DNA from: Bryum argenteum
Taxonomy: Eukaryota; Streptophyta; Bryopsida; Bryales; Bryaceae
Length of the DNA stretch: 64,000 nt
Direction: 5' to 3'
Assembly: GCA_037043015.1 (NCBI GenBank)
Contig: CM073322.1
Span: forward strand, 31,305,864 to 31,369,863
The position numbers were made by a program, and so were the translations under genes. Shown piece after piece: positions 12,118 to 22,707 of the stretch; positions within the stretch are counted from its first letter, which is position 1; every line of letters begins with the position of its first letter. The notes under the pieces were generated by a model. That model was given only the letters and a program-made list of their open reading frames with translations. It had not been told where the DNA came from and did no database searches.

Positions 12118-14269
12118 CTAATAAGATGTAGTTTTGGTTGAAAGTCGTAGTGATTGACGTGGTTTAATTCTAGCAAATTCTATTGCTTGAAGACGACGCG
12201 CCTTCGCATCTGCATAATAATTCGGTCTTGTGTAATTCCCTTGTGAAAATTGATCAACGTCGGCACTAAAAGTGCAACGGACAGGAGTTGCTGGAGAGGG
12301 CGTATCGGGAACGGCGGACAAAGGTATTGCTAATCGTCGAGACTCAAATAAATCTTTGACCTTGACTCTCAAAGAGGATAGATCGCTATCCGCATCCGAA
12401 TCTTCTTCTTCCACAACAAGTGCACGCTTTAGAGGGGCCTGCCATACGCATGAAAAATTTAGGAAAGATAAATCATACAAAACATGAAAAAAAAACCAAG
12501 GTATACTTAGGATATCTGTAGGAGCCAAAACCCAGCATCACACACGAACTCCAACACTTCGAACAAGTAACCAACACAAACACATAAAACTCAAAGGCAG
12601 CAATATCAAAGAACGCTTGGTAGAATCCGGCACGCTCAACCCAGCTTCAGCCGCCATGTTTCAGACGTCACGGGGACGACCACGAGGCTGTGAGCCACCG
12701 CCATGTTTCAGACGTCACGGGACGACCACGAGGCTGTGAGCCAGGCACAATCCACAGCTCAGCCTCAGCTTCATCGCTAGGTGACGAGAGAATCTCGAAC
12801 GGCCCGGCTTCAGAACTCACAGGGGACCTCGGAGGGCTTGATGCCAAGCACCGTCCAAGAACCTCCATCTCCCTAGAGCGTTTCCGAGGAGGTCGGCACC
12901 CTGAGCAACGACAAATTCACCAACAACAAAGAACCACCCCCAAAGCAGCAAGCTTAATAAGAAAAAACGTAAAAAAAAACATCAAGTGGTCGAAACTTGG
13001 CCAGACTTGCGTCGACGCAAGTCTGGCCCTTGTCCGACCACTTCAAATTTTCAAAGTGCCAGCCATCCGTGAACACCCCAGATTTGCACCACCAACTGCT
13101 CGGGAGCTCGAGCGAGAGGACTTCTCAGGCTGGCTGGGCAGAAGGCTTCATTGCCAACCCAGGCACTCCGCCATCTTTCAGACGTCACAGGGACGACCTC
13201 GAGGCTGTGAGCCGGGCACAATCCAAAGCTCAGCCTCAGCTTCATCGCTGGGTGACGAGAGAATCTCGAATGGCCCGGCTTCAGAACTCACAGGGGACCT
13301 CGGGAGGCTCGATGCCAAGCACCGTCCAAGAACTTCCATCTCCCTGGAGCGTTTCCGAGGAGGTCGGCACCCTGAGCAACGACAAATTCACCAACAACAA
13401 AGAACCACCCCCAAAGCAGCAAGCTTAATAAGAAAAAACGTAAAAAAAAACATCAAGTGGTCGAAACTTGGCCAGACTTGCGTCGACGCAAGTCTGGCCC
13501 TTGTCCGACCACTTCAAATTTTCAAAGTGCCAGCCATCCGTGAACACCCCAGATTTGCACCACCACCTGCTCGGGAACTCGAGCGAGAGGACTTCTCAGG
13601 CTGGCTGGGCAGAAGGCTTCATTGCCAACCCAGGCACTCCGCCATCTTTTAGACGTCACGGGGACGACCTCGAAGCTGTGAGCCACCGCCATGTTTCAGA
13701 CGTCACGGGACGGCCACGAGGCTGTGAGCCAGGCACAATCCACAGCTCAGCCTCAGCTTCATCGTTGGGTGATGAGAGAATCTCGAATGGCCCGGCTTTA
13801 GAACTCACAGGGGACCTCGGGAGGCTCGATGCCAAGCACCGTCCAAGAACCTCCATCTCCCTGGAGCGTTTCCGAGGAGGTCGGCACCCTGAGCAACGAC
13901 AAATTCACCAACAACAAAGAACCGCCCCCAAAAACAGAGTGCTGAGCTACGAGCTGGCTTAATTTCAGCGTCGTCGGCCTCACCGCATCACCGCATCCAT
14001 TATCACCAACAAGAACAGAAAGTCAGAAACTTCGAAGTAGTAGGTGTAGGGTTTACAGTACTCGATACCTTCATATTTTTGGAGTAGGCCGGAGTCTTCT
14101 TCGCTTGGCCTCAATTCGGATTAGTCCTGTAAATGAAAGAGAAGAAACTTGATTCTGATGATTGAGAACTCACATTCTCTTCATTTCTCGCGGCTTGCTC
14201 CTCTCCTCGTATCACGACCTCCTCCTCTCCTCGCACTAGTGTCATCTGGTCGCAGACTTCATCTGACAT
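12118..14269 (-). CDS. possible small acidic protein, two exons
   Basis: ATG at 14269 begins MSDEVCDQMTLVRGEE, a short Glu-rich helix ending at a strong donor (AAT|GTGAGT, 14174). An in-phase acceptor (GGCAG|GCCCC) at 12438 opens a second exon, APLKRALVVEEEDSDADSD, that runs to a stop at 12118, giving about 138 residues. The protein would be highly charged with a basic tail (ARIKPRQSLRLS). The 1.7-kb intron would contain the whole 471-bp tandem array. The second exon lies only 137 bp upstream of the first exon of the ParB/methyltransferase-like gene, so both exons might instead be 5' exons of that gene. I recognise no family. The joining is an inference from matching phases. Confidence 0.3.
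12984..13043. repeat. 60-bp interrupted palindrome, copy 1
   Basis: The centre is a perfect 30-bp palindrome (12999–13028), with arms GGCCAGACTTGCGTC and its reverse complement. Six unpaired bases on each side separate it from outer arms AAGTGGTCG (12984–12992) and CGACCACTT (13035–13043), which also pair perfectly. Such symmetry fits a cruciform or a transposon end. Confidence 0.9.
13455..13514. repeat. 60-bp interrupted palindrome, copy 2
   Basis: This is identical in design to the copy 471 bp upstream: outer arms AAGTGGTCG/CGACCACTT and a central 30-bp perfect palindrome. The third, partial unit of the array lacks it. Confidence 0.9.
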
Positions 14270-14809
14270 TGTTCCTTCTGCTTCGAACTGAGCAACTCTC
14301 TCCTTCAATTCAAAAATCAAACAAGTAAACCAACTACGGTGCGAAACACAGGCGTGTAACAAAATTCTGCAAGTTCTCAAGAAAGTCCTGCATTCTACAT
14401 TCAGCACTGACAGCCATCTTGATGCTGCTTTTGTCAGCTTAGATCCCGCATCTATTTTTAAAATACGACGCTACAAGCTACCCACTCCTCCAAACTGCGG
14501 CATTTAGGAATCTGCAGTTAGGGTTTCATTAAATTGTTTTGTCGTAATATCCGTCTACAAGTTGGGCTGATCGACCCTCTTCCGGCCAGCCACACAAACG
14601 ACGACCCCGAAGGGAACGCCTCTTCAGCGCACCGGAATCAGCGCATTGGAAAGGTCAAGTTCACAATTCTCGAGCCCGAGGTCTGTCGGATTGCCATCAA
14701 GGCGGTCTGCGATGGAAGAGGACTGCCATCCGTGGCTTGCCAATCGGGGGAAGATGGAGACGCTTGCAACGCCGAGCAGCGCCAAGCTTACCGGTCCTGG
14801 CGAGACCCG
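14270..14809. other. no supported gene
   Basis: Open frames occur on both strands (for example 14534–14815, +) but none shows a recognisable domain. The region may hold upstream sequence or a further upstream exon of the small minus-strand gene, because an open frame (LKERVAQFEAEGT) continues upstream of its ATG at 14269. Confidence 0.4.
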
Positions 14810-15105
14810 GGTTAAACACCCGCCCGCACATACGCGACCTTGTGCTACCCCGCCGACCGTACCCAGCCCGCGCATATCCGGACCGTTGCCGATGTTACCG
14901 ACGCCGCACATACCCGGGCCGTCCCTACCCGGGCAGACCCTTTCCTCGCCGACTGTATGGAGCCCGTACGTACCCGGCCCGACCCTACCCTGGCAGGTCA
15001 TACCCTCGCCGACCATACCCAGCTGATACATACCCGGCCCGACCTTTCCCACCCCATACCTACTCTGCCTAACCTTACCCACCCCGTACATACGCGGCCA
15101 TTCGA
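14810..15105. repeat. GC-rich degenerate minisatellite (TACCCGGCC words)
   Basis: About 300 bp consist of imperfect repeats of roughly 15–35 bp built on TACCCGG-CCGAC and CGTACATACCCGG words. All reading frames on both strands are open through it and give repetitive Arg/Pro/Thr or Gly/Val peptides, which is a composition effect and not evidence of a gene. It shares its core word with the GC-rich DNA at 1–1950. Confidence 0.75.
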
Positions 15106-15345
15106 AAATGTGAATAATTCAAGTAAAGAATCACTCATTTTTTCTCGCAGTAATAAGTATACGCAAAAATTGGAATGAACTTCAATATCATTTTCAATAG
15201 TAACATAATGAAGAAGTACAAACTGTAGATCCACATGTACTTAAATGTTACATACAACTTCGATTCCAAGACCCGCAAGTACGATGTTTAGACTCAGTAC
15301 TAAGTCCATATGTATCTAGAAACTATATTATATCAACTATCCAAA

Positions 15346-16080
15346 CTATATCGAACCCATGAATGGACTCTCGTTGATTGTATACTTAATCAACCCTAAG
15401 TCCTCCCAATAAACCAAAAAGTAAGGTTTCTCATGTACCTCCTCTAACTCTTCAGCACTTGTCTCAAATCCGTCCGTTGTATCATTCGTTGTTTCATGTC
15501 GAAAATCAGCTTCTGCTCTCAAGCCCGAATCATTGACTCTTTTCTCCTCAAACATTGTTGTACAATCACCGGATCGATTGTCCTCCTCTTCCGATCCTTT
15601 GCGGCCCTAAAGACATCACATGTCTTTGTCAATCCATATACTTAATTGGTTATAGTTTAATCTTTACGAATATAGACAAATTAATAACATACAAAACTTC
15701 AATACCTCATGTGTAGAGTCTACACCTCCATCGTCATCGCCATTCTCGCAAACAGGATCGCTAGAAGTCTTGAACTGCTTTCTACGCTCTTCCTCCTCCT
15801 GTTCATCAACTTCGTCCGTCCTAACACTCTCTGGGACACTGTCAAGGTTGAGCGATCGCATTTTGATTGTCCGCCTGAATGGTGGTAGCACATCGTCGTC
15901 GATCAAGATATCGTACCCGTCTGGTTCCCGATCATCGCCGCTAGAGCTTCTCCCATCGCGCTTTCGCAAAGCACTACGCCTCTGTGCTTTGGAATTAGTA
16001 AACTTCGTACCACCCCTCCGTTTTTTCTTCCTCTGACCTATCTCCTTTCCTCTCTCACTAACGCCCGCGGTTTCGTCCAT
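15346..16080 (-). CDS. hypothetical acidic, probably nuclear protein, two exons
   Basis: A true ATG at 16080 starts MDETAGVSERGK. The first exon (16080–15706) contains a basic, likely nuclear-localisation stretch (GQRKKKRRGG), then acidic segments (DEQEEEERRK, ENGDDDGG). It ends at GAG|GTATTG in phase 0. The second exon begins after TTTAG at 15606 in phase 0 and runs to the stop at 15346, with another acidic region and an aromatic end (PYFLVYWEDLGLIKY). The product is 211 residues and uninterrupted. The 99-bp intron has consensus borders. I do not recognise the family. It lies head-to-head with the MULE, 550 bp apart. Confidence 0.5.
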
Positions 16081-16632
16081 GTTGCTTGCAATGAGACTAC
16101 TTATGACACGTCCCTCCCTACAAGTCCAACTGTTCTCACAGCAAATGAAGAGGTCGAACTATGGGTCTCAACTCCAATATATAAGTTCCCCCATGCAGCT
16201 AAAAAACCCTAATCAGCCACCACGTATTCCCTAACATCCCGCTATGACCATCTCTGACAAACCTAAATAAGCTAACTTTTGAACGCATCTATAATCCAAA
16301 TAAATTTCTGACAATGACGGCCCGCCGTCACTTGAACTTATACACCTACTTATTATATCGACGGATCTCATTTTTTAAATCCTACGTACTTAATGTAATT
16401 ATGTCAGTCCGAATATTTTGAGTATTATAAGTATCGTGCTTTCAAATCATCATACTGACAATTAAGAGTACCGAGTATATGTATGTTGTATTATATGGAA
16501 TTACGTCTCGTAGGTATTCAGTACGTATGCAAATACCTTCCACCAATTTCTTGTATTTGAACACTTGAAACGCAGATCAGTCTCTCTTTCTCCTTGCGCA
16601 TATTGAGGTTCTCTTCCTCGCTTGCATCTATC
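16081..16632. other. divergent intergenic region
   Basis: AT-rich DNA separates the minus-strand gene starting at 16080 from the plus-strand MULE gene starting at 16633, so it would act as a shared upstream region. No clear repeats or conserved promoter element is visible to me. Confidence 0.4.
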
Positions 16633-19600
16633 ATGGCATCTGCCGCTCCCCTGCCTCTCGCTGCGGACGTCATTGCCATTAGGTCTGAGGACTTAAGTCC
16701 CCGAATCTGTATTCCTTTGGGGGTAGATGGAGTAGCAGAAGTCACTCCGTCTTGGCTAGCAATTCGATTCGGGTTTGATGAGTCGTCTCTGTTGTTAGAG
16801 AAACATGTCTTAGATCCAAACACTCATCTTGTCGACTACTCTGTCCTAGTCGAACCAGTCGCCCTCGAAGGTAACTGTAAAGTGTATAAGCTACGGCCCG
16901 GACAGTATTGACTGTTCCGCTTGACAGAGTCTGTCATGAACGCCTCCACCGTCCTCCTCACTCCTCGTAGTTCTTCAACCATCTCCACTGTTGTTCCAGT
17001 TCTTGCTCGTGTCAAGGTCGAACCCAGACTCGAAGTCCAAATCGATATTTCAGATTCATCTGACGATAAAAGAAAAGAGTCCATCCAGTCCCGCCGACTA
17101 TCGTCAATTCTGCCACCCCCCTCGTCTGGTTCTGAACACAGTCTCAGATCCACCCCCTCTTCTCTTCCCCCGTCCAATGTCGATAAACATAAAAACATTC
17201 TTTCCGCGCTCCGTAGACTAGGTAGTATGTCTCGCAACAAAACTATACTAAAAAAAAAAGATTTCCATTCCATTCGTACTCACAGCGTTTCATTCCTGCC
17301 TCCCACTTTCAATGGTGATGTCCTGTACATTCTCCCTCCCGTTCTACCGACTAATGCTGTCAAGGTAGCCAAATCTATGGAAGGGATGGACAAAAGATAC
17401 GACGGTCATGTGTGGACGAGGACTATGACTACTAACATAAGTAACAACCTCGGTTTGTCTTTCCGCTACTCTAATTGTGTAGGGCATCTTCAATGCCACA
17501 ATGACAAGTGCGGCTTCTTGCTACAACCTGACCGCAGAGCACAAGTCAATGAGGTGGAGTTCGAGGGCTTTACCAAGGACCCCTTCTCTGTCGGCCAGGC
17601 GCCTCCTCCTTCTTCAACACTGGTCTGTAAGATATGCAAAGAACCTCCCGTCTGTGTTGCTCTATGCCCTTCAAAAATATTTTACGTATTCGGAGAGGAG
17701 AATCAAGAGAGGGCGTGTGTGCATATCGGTACGCACGTACATCCTGTCAAAGTCGGAGACTATAGATGTACACGTAAAATAATTGATGAGTTAATAGAGG
17801 AGCAGTCACGTAGAACGTAACCCACAAGCTACCACGTCCAAAATAGTCATGGAGGCGAGCAAGGACTTACTCGGAAACTTACTTCTCCGTGAAGAAGGTG
17901 ACCCTGTAACCTCCAAGCTCACCCTCAAGGAGCTAGAACCTATCTTCGATCAGTGTAGAGAGCTTAACTCTCCGAGCGTCAGGAATCGTATTACCACTTT
18001 TAAGCATTTGCGCAGATACGGTGTTCTTGATGGGATCACCAAGCTTCGAGGCCTCAGCAACTGGGCTTACATCCAACGTAACCAGTTCCCCGGCCAAGGA
18101 GATGAAAGTGACAAAGTGTTCATTTTCAAGATGTCCGAGGTCGGCCCCGGGAGCGGTGTTGACCTTGTTCGTCGTATGCAGCTCGGAGGCGACTTGTCAC
18201 ATGCATGGCTGATGTTCGACCATGTCAAGCGTGTCAAGAACTGGACCACCATGGCGTGCCACGTTTATGACTCAAAAATCTGCCGCATTCTAACTATTGC
18301 ATGCTGTGATTTCCAGTTTGAAGACGGAGATGCTCAAATCGTCTTCTGGAAGAACCTAAACCACGTCATGGGCAGGAACGGAGTGGAAGCGCCGCAGTTT
18401 CAAAGGTTCATGGCCGACAGTGCTCAAGCCAACTGGAACGCTGTGCGGATCATTTATGGCTCCGGAGACCCTAAAGTGCCCATGGAAGGCCCCGAGCGGA
18501 CTTGCTACTTTCATTGGACGCAATCTCTAGAGAAACACACCAAACAATACATCGTGCACGAACTGCAGGATCAACATCGACATCTTTGTAAACAATACAA
18601 AGATGCACGCACCATGGCTGAGGCAGAGACAAGATACTGGGCGATCCGAGCGTGGTGGGCGTCGGCGCAGGCCACCTCCGAAGTTGGATTAGGTCACCTC
18701 GAACACTGGCTTGCATTCTGGCATTTCCGATATAGGCAGTGGGGTGGCTTTATGGAATTGGTGAGTCCACAGTCACTGTAGCAATTATGTACACGTGATT
18801 TGATGTCTACACTAAATAGGTAGATTAGTGTTAGATTTTTATAAGATTTGAAAATGCTATAAGTTTTTACTTTCGATAAAATAAATTACCAAGAGTATTG
18901 ATTCCAATACCATGGAAGGATCCCCATCTTCAGGAATGTAGAGGGTAAATTTTTTGACCAATAGTAAAAACTTATAACATATTTATATGAATTAGTGTAT
19001 CTAACACTAATCTACCTATTTAGTGTAGTAATTCTTTAAAATATATTTACTTTTTAGTATCGAATATTCTGCTTTTTTAAATCTTCTTCAGTAACAGTTA
19101 TATTCATAAAAAATTTAAAATTGTTCTATTTTTAGATCAGACTTGCTGTGACGCAAGTCTAACCCGCTCTGGATATCGTGGTCAACTGTTTTTGTTATTA
19201 AGTCAGAAGTCTCTGCACCTTGCAGGAAAATAAATATTCAGCAGAGGATTTGGCGGAGATGCCTTCATGTAACCTTGCAGAATCTATACATAACAAATGG
19301 TTGCAAGCGTCCGGCAACAAGGGTGGGGACTTGTACGTTGCAGCTGTTGATGATTATGTTCGTGCTTTCCTCCAAGTAGTAGGTTACCACGACTTCAACG
19401 GAGGTGGCAAGGGTGGTAGTGGACCAACATCTGAAGAACTATTACTTCGTGTTGCCCATAAAGCTCAACGAACCGGCGATCCATCATGCTTCACAAAGGC
19501 AGTTGCTGACTATCCAGGAGCTGAAAATATTTGTACCCGCGACGCCCACCTTGAGGAGGCCGAGGTGTTCGGATCCAAGAAACGTAAGGCTGATGTTCCG

Positions 19601-20665
19601 TTTGGAGCTGATGATGAAACGCATAGACCCGACACCGTGAGCTACTCACGTCCCCGAATTGGGAGAAGGGTTACCCGAGCTTGTGCTGAAAATCTGAGTA
19701 CTATCCATGAAGAGGATGAAGTTGAGGAGCTACCGACAATACCATCAACTTTTGCTGGACCTAGTATTGAACGTGTGACCGTTGTTCAGGAGACTAAAGT
19801 AGACGAGAGGCTGTGGCACATTGCTCGTTTGAGGGCGAATTCTGCCAAGGCTTGTTGGGGTATCATGCGAAAGAGTAAAAAAAGATGTGACTCACGAATT
19901 ATTCAGAAGGGGAAGGCGACTGCAGCTCCAACTTACACCGGAGTATGGCAACGCCCTCAAGAGGGGCCAAGAAAAATTGATCAGTTCTTTTTTTGTGCGG
20001 ATGATATTGACAGGTGTGTGAAGGGTCATCGTCGCAAGTGGATTGAGCCATTCTCTTTAAGCGAGGATAGACCCCCTATTCCTTCAATATGGCCTGTTAA
20101 GATAGGGACTAACCTTACACGTGATGAGATGGAGGCCTTAGAGAATGCGGGCTTTCGACTACCACAAAAAGAACAGCTTCCCACGAATCGCACTTTCAAT
20201 AATGCTGCCCCACCAAGAGACTTGTCGCATATTCCAGTCCCGGAGAAGCCGGACGTGTACCCGAGGTCAAGAAGATTGAAGAACATGAAACGCATTCCAG
20301 CTATGACTTCAAAGCACATGAAGAATATTGAGTCTGCCACGTCAATGGAGGCCAGAATACTGAGGGTGACCATGATCCCGCAGCCTGGTTTTGGGTGTAT
20401 CGTAGACTTGGAGTCGGATTCGGATGCAGTTTATAGACTTTCAATTAGTAAATTCCCGGATTGCTCATGCCCAATGTTCAAGAAAACAATTTCTACGTTA
20501 GGACGGAGAGATCCATACCGACCTTGCAAGCACCTATACTTCATCACGGTATTGGTTTGCAAATTTGATCCGGATGCTGACCTCTTCATCCACGCGGCCA
20601 CTCTTAGTTTCAACGAGGTGAAGAAGATTCTGGAGGGAGGAATCCTAGACCATGCTACAGATTAG
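16633..20665 (+). pseudogene. Mutator-like (MULE) transposase with WRKY-GCM1-type and SWIM zinc fingers, decayed
   Basis: The frame opens at ATG 16633 (MASAAPLPLA). A TGA at 16909–16911 interrupts it, but the same frame continues to 17820. Near 17805 a one-base shift moves the protein into the frame used until 18760, where TTG|GTGAGT begins a phase-0 intron (18761–19225). Exon 2 runs 19226–20665. The N-terminal part has CVGHLQCHNDKC, LVCKICKEPPVC and HIGTHVHPV, like the zinc-binding WRKY-GCM1 module often found ahead of MULE transposases. The catalytic part (17849–18760) includes FMADSAQANWNAV and CYFHWTQSLEKH, fitting the second Asp and the C/W..H block of MULEs. Exon 2 ends in a SWIM finger, CSCPMF...RPCKHLYF (about 20460–20545). 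Two lesions make it a probable pseudogene. No clear long terminal inverted repeats were found by eye. Confidence 0.75.
18807..19028. mobile_element. 222-bp MITE inside the MULE intron
   Basis: Perfect 29-bp inverted repeats lie at 18807–18835 (CTACACTAAATAGGTAGATT...) and 19000–19028. A second pair (TATAAGTTTTTACT / AGTAAAAACTTATA) lies further in at 18858–18871 and 18963–18976. If the flanking TA is the target duplication, the element itself begins CACTAAATAGG and ends TAGTG. The CACTA end recalls En/Spm elements, but the three bases outside (CTA and TAG) are not a direct repeat, so a TA-targeting element is equally possible. It lies wholly within the phase-0 intron, so splicing need not be affected. 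Confidence 0.85.
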
Positions 20666-21130
20666 AATGCCTTATATCTCCTCATCTATGTACTCTATGT
20701 GTTAGTCTTATGATTGGGTGCTCTACAATGTATGTGATATTTTTTCACAACTTATTAAAAATTATTATACCAGTACCTACATGTACAGCAAACCTTGCCA
20801 ATTTGTCTAACTCGGAGTACTATTCGCTTAGAAATACTACCTTAGAAACCTCTTGACATTTAAAAATTTGTTATTTACTGTCGAGTTTTGTAGGGGAAGT
20901 CTCACAAAATTCAGGGAATTTACGCTTTATTTCCACGGGTTTGGGTCACCAAATCCACGGTGATAAGTCTAGAATATTCGAATATTCCCAAGAACATTCA
21001 AAAAAAATTCTCAAATTTTTAAATTTTTTTTTTTAGAAACTTTTTTACTAAAAATACAAAATCAGCCATAAAAATTTTAAATCTTACCGCTCACCGCTCA
21101 ACGCTCACACGGTAGCAACGTCCGTTGCAG
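20666..21130. other. AT-rich spacer
   Basis: Between the MULE stop and the next transposase fragment the DNA is AT-rich, with A and T tracts at about 21000–21050 and a short GCTCACCGCTCAACGCTCAC repeat at 21089–21108. No gene or terminal repeat of the MULE is recognised. Confidence 0.4.
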
Positions 21131-22341
21131 ACCCACCGAGCATTGGGTCTATTCAGACGGCTGTGCCGGACAATTCAAGGGATCACGCGCCATGTACTTC
21201 GTGGCACGGTATCCAGGGCTCACAGGATGCACAATGCGATGGAGCTTTTTTGGTAGCGGTCACGGAAAAGGTACCACCAACAACAATTTTGGTAACATTC
21301 AGTTGACCATGCGGTATCCTAGTTGTCTATGTTTGTACTCTAAGTATATGCAGAGTGTAATACGTGTTTGCATAGTGAAAACTGTATATAAGTAATAACT
21401 GACTTGTACTAACTAGTACTAACTGAGTACTAACTCTACCAAGAGTTTATAATGCTACAGGAGAGTGGGACGGAGCTGGCGCAGTGGTTAAAAGGGCATT
21501 GCGAACCCATCAAATTCAACATCCGGAGGACGAGCCGCCAATGCCCAACAAAGTGTGTCAATTTTCTTAAGACAAAATTCACCATCGTGTCCCAAGCTCA
21601 TCAGACATTTCGAGGGAGGTGCCCATATCACGAGAGTTTTGGCACATAGGCATTGGGGACGTGGACAGAAGCAACGAGTGGAAGTGTAAGACAATCCCTG
21701 GTTCCCGGCAGTTCCATAGCATCCTTGGATGCTCACAGGCGGATCCGACACTTCTCATGGCGCGTGATTTGGCATGCTTTTGTGCCCCATGCATTAACCA
21801 AGAGTGGGTGAATTGTAAACAGAAGTCTCATGTCGCTCCATGGCGCGTGGTACGACTTAGGCCAAACAATGTCGTGGTTGTTCAGGAGCGATTGACGCAC
21901 ATGATGACCCGGATGATTGGGTTCACGATGGAGAGGATGAAGAGGAAGTTAGCAATCTTTGATCTGCTCCAAGTCGGTGACAATTTCATGATTCCAGTGC
22001 CTCCTGGAAATAATGAAGGGGTCGAATTTTATGTTCTACAGTGCCAGAAGGCAAAATATGAGGTTGAGGAGGACTTTCTGTGTCCATGGGGGGAGGACTT
22101 TGAAAAGGGTGACTTTGCGGTGGCAGGCACATACTACCAGAAGTATGGTAGAGGGTCGTCCACGTATGTGTACCTTGGAGAATCAAGATTGGCGCATATT
22201 CCAGCCCACCTTGTGAAGGCAATTAAGTTTCCTATGATCTTGCAACCTCATGTCCTGAGAGGAGGTACTGCAGTTTACAAGATGTCAGCAGAGACTATTG
22301 ACATGATTACGCAAACGCTGGTGGTTTGGTGGGGGAGTTAA
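21131..22341 (+). pseudogene. 5'-truncated DDE-transposase-like fragment (DGCAGQFK / HGKG...DGAG family)
   Basis: An exon opening after TTGCAG at 21130 reads EHWVYSDGCAGQFKGSRAMY, the second catalytic-Asp motif of a transposase family I know from animal and plant genomes only by its motifs. It continues to MRWSFFGSGHGK, then splices (AAAG|GTACC at 21271; CTACAG|GAGAG at 21460) in matching phase to complete HGKG-EWDGAGAVVKRA. A TAA at 21568–21570 stops this frame, but the same frame resumes and stays open to 22341, with RDLACFCAPCI (a Cys-rich block), GVEFYVLQCQKAK and a C-terminal YKMSAETIDMI segment. The part with the first catalytic Asp is missing upstream, where the MULE ends. The copy is therefore dead by truncation and nonsense. 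The family name is uncertain. Confidence 0.6.
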
Positions 22342-22707
22342 TTCTCGGAATTTAGGTAGTATCCCAATTGTTGGGTTTCTGTACTTTTAGTACAAATACA
22401 GTATTATTTCAGTACTATTTTAGTACAAAACAGTATTATTTCAACATTGTATGGTGAAGTCACAAAGCACCATCTACTTCCCGTTCAATACAAATGAATG
22501 TTATAATATACATAGCACAATCACCCTGCAATGGAATATTGTACCGAATGAACACTTCCAGTAGAAAGAAAAGGTCTCTTGTATTGTATAAAATTCGAGG
22601 TAAATTTATGCACAAAATTGTACAATGTAAGAAAAAATCAGAAGTGTTCTGAGTAACTATCGTGTACACTGTAAGTAGAAATATAAACAAAAAACTCCGT
22701 ATGTAAT
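22342..22707. other. short AT-rich spacer between convergent genes
   Basis: The plus-strand fragment ends at 22341 and the minus-strand SET gene ends at 22708. The DNA between contains repeated AGTACAAA/CAGTATTATTTCA words at 22380–22445 and would carry both 3' ends. Confidence 0.4.

Larger units (their letters stand above)
12660..13950. repeat. tandem array of 471-bp units containing palindromes
   Basis: Two near-identical units start around 12712 and 13183 (the GGCACAATCC word is at 12744, 13215 and 13732), followed by a third, partial and slightly rearranged unit. Because 471 is divisible by 3, an artificial 320-codon open frame runs through the array on the plus strand (12690–13652) with a 157-residue periodicity. 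Each complete unit carries the 60-bp palindrome described separately. GACGTCACGG words and short duplications mark the unit ends. The array lies in what may be an intron of the minus-strand gene 12118–14269. Confidence 0.85.

Noticed and set aside
12690..13652. 320-codon open frame on the plus strand
   Set aside because: It is a by-product of the 471-bp tandem repeat, has no start context or domain, and repeats itself every 157 residues.
14840..15178. Open frames on both strands through the GC-rich tract
   Set aside because: All frames are open because of repeat composition; the peptides are low-complexity.
16518..16823. 101-codon minus-strand frame
   Set aside because: It is antisense to the N-terminal exon of the MULE, and no splice partner fits.
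21474..21540. tRNA-like GCTGGCGCAGTGGTTAAAAGG
   Set aside because: It lies inside the coding sequence for EWDGAGAVVKRA of the transposase fragment; no acceptor stem or T arm pairs.
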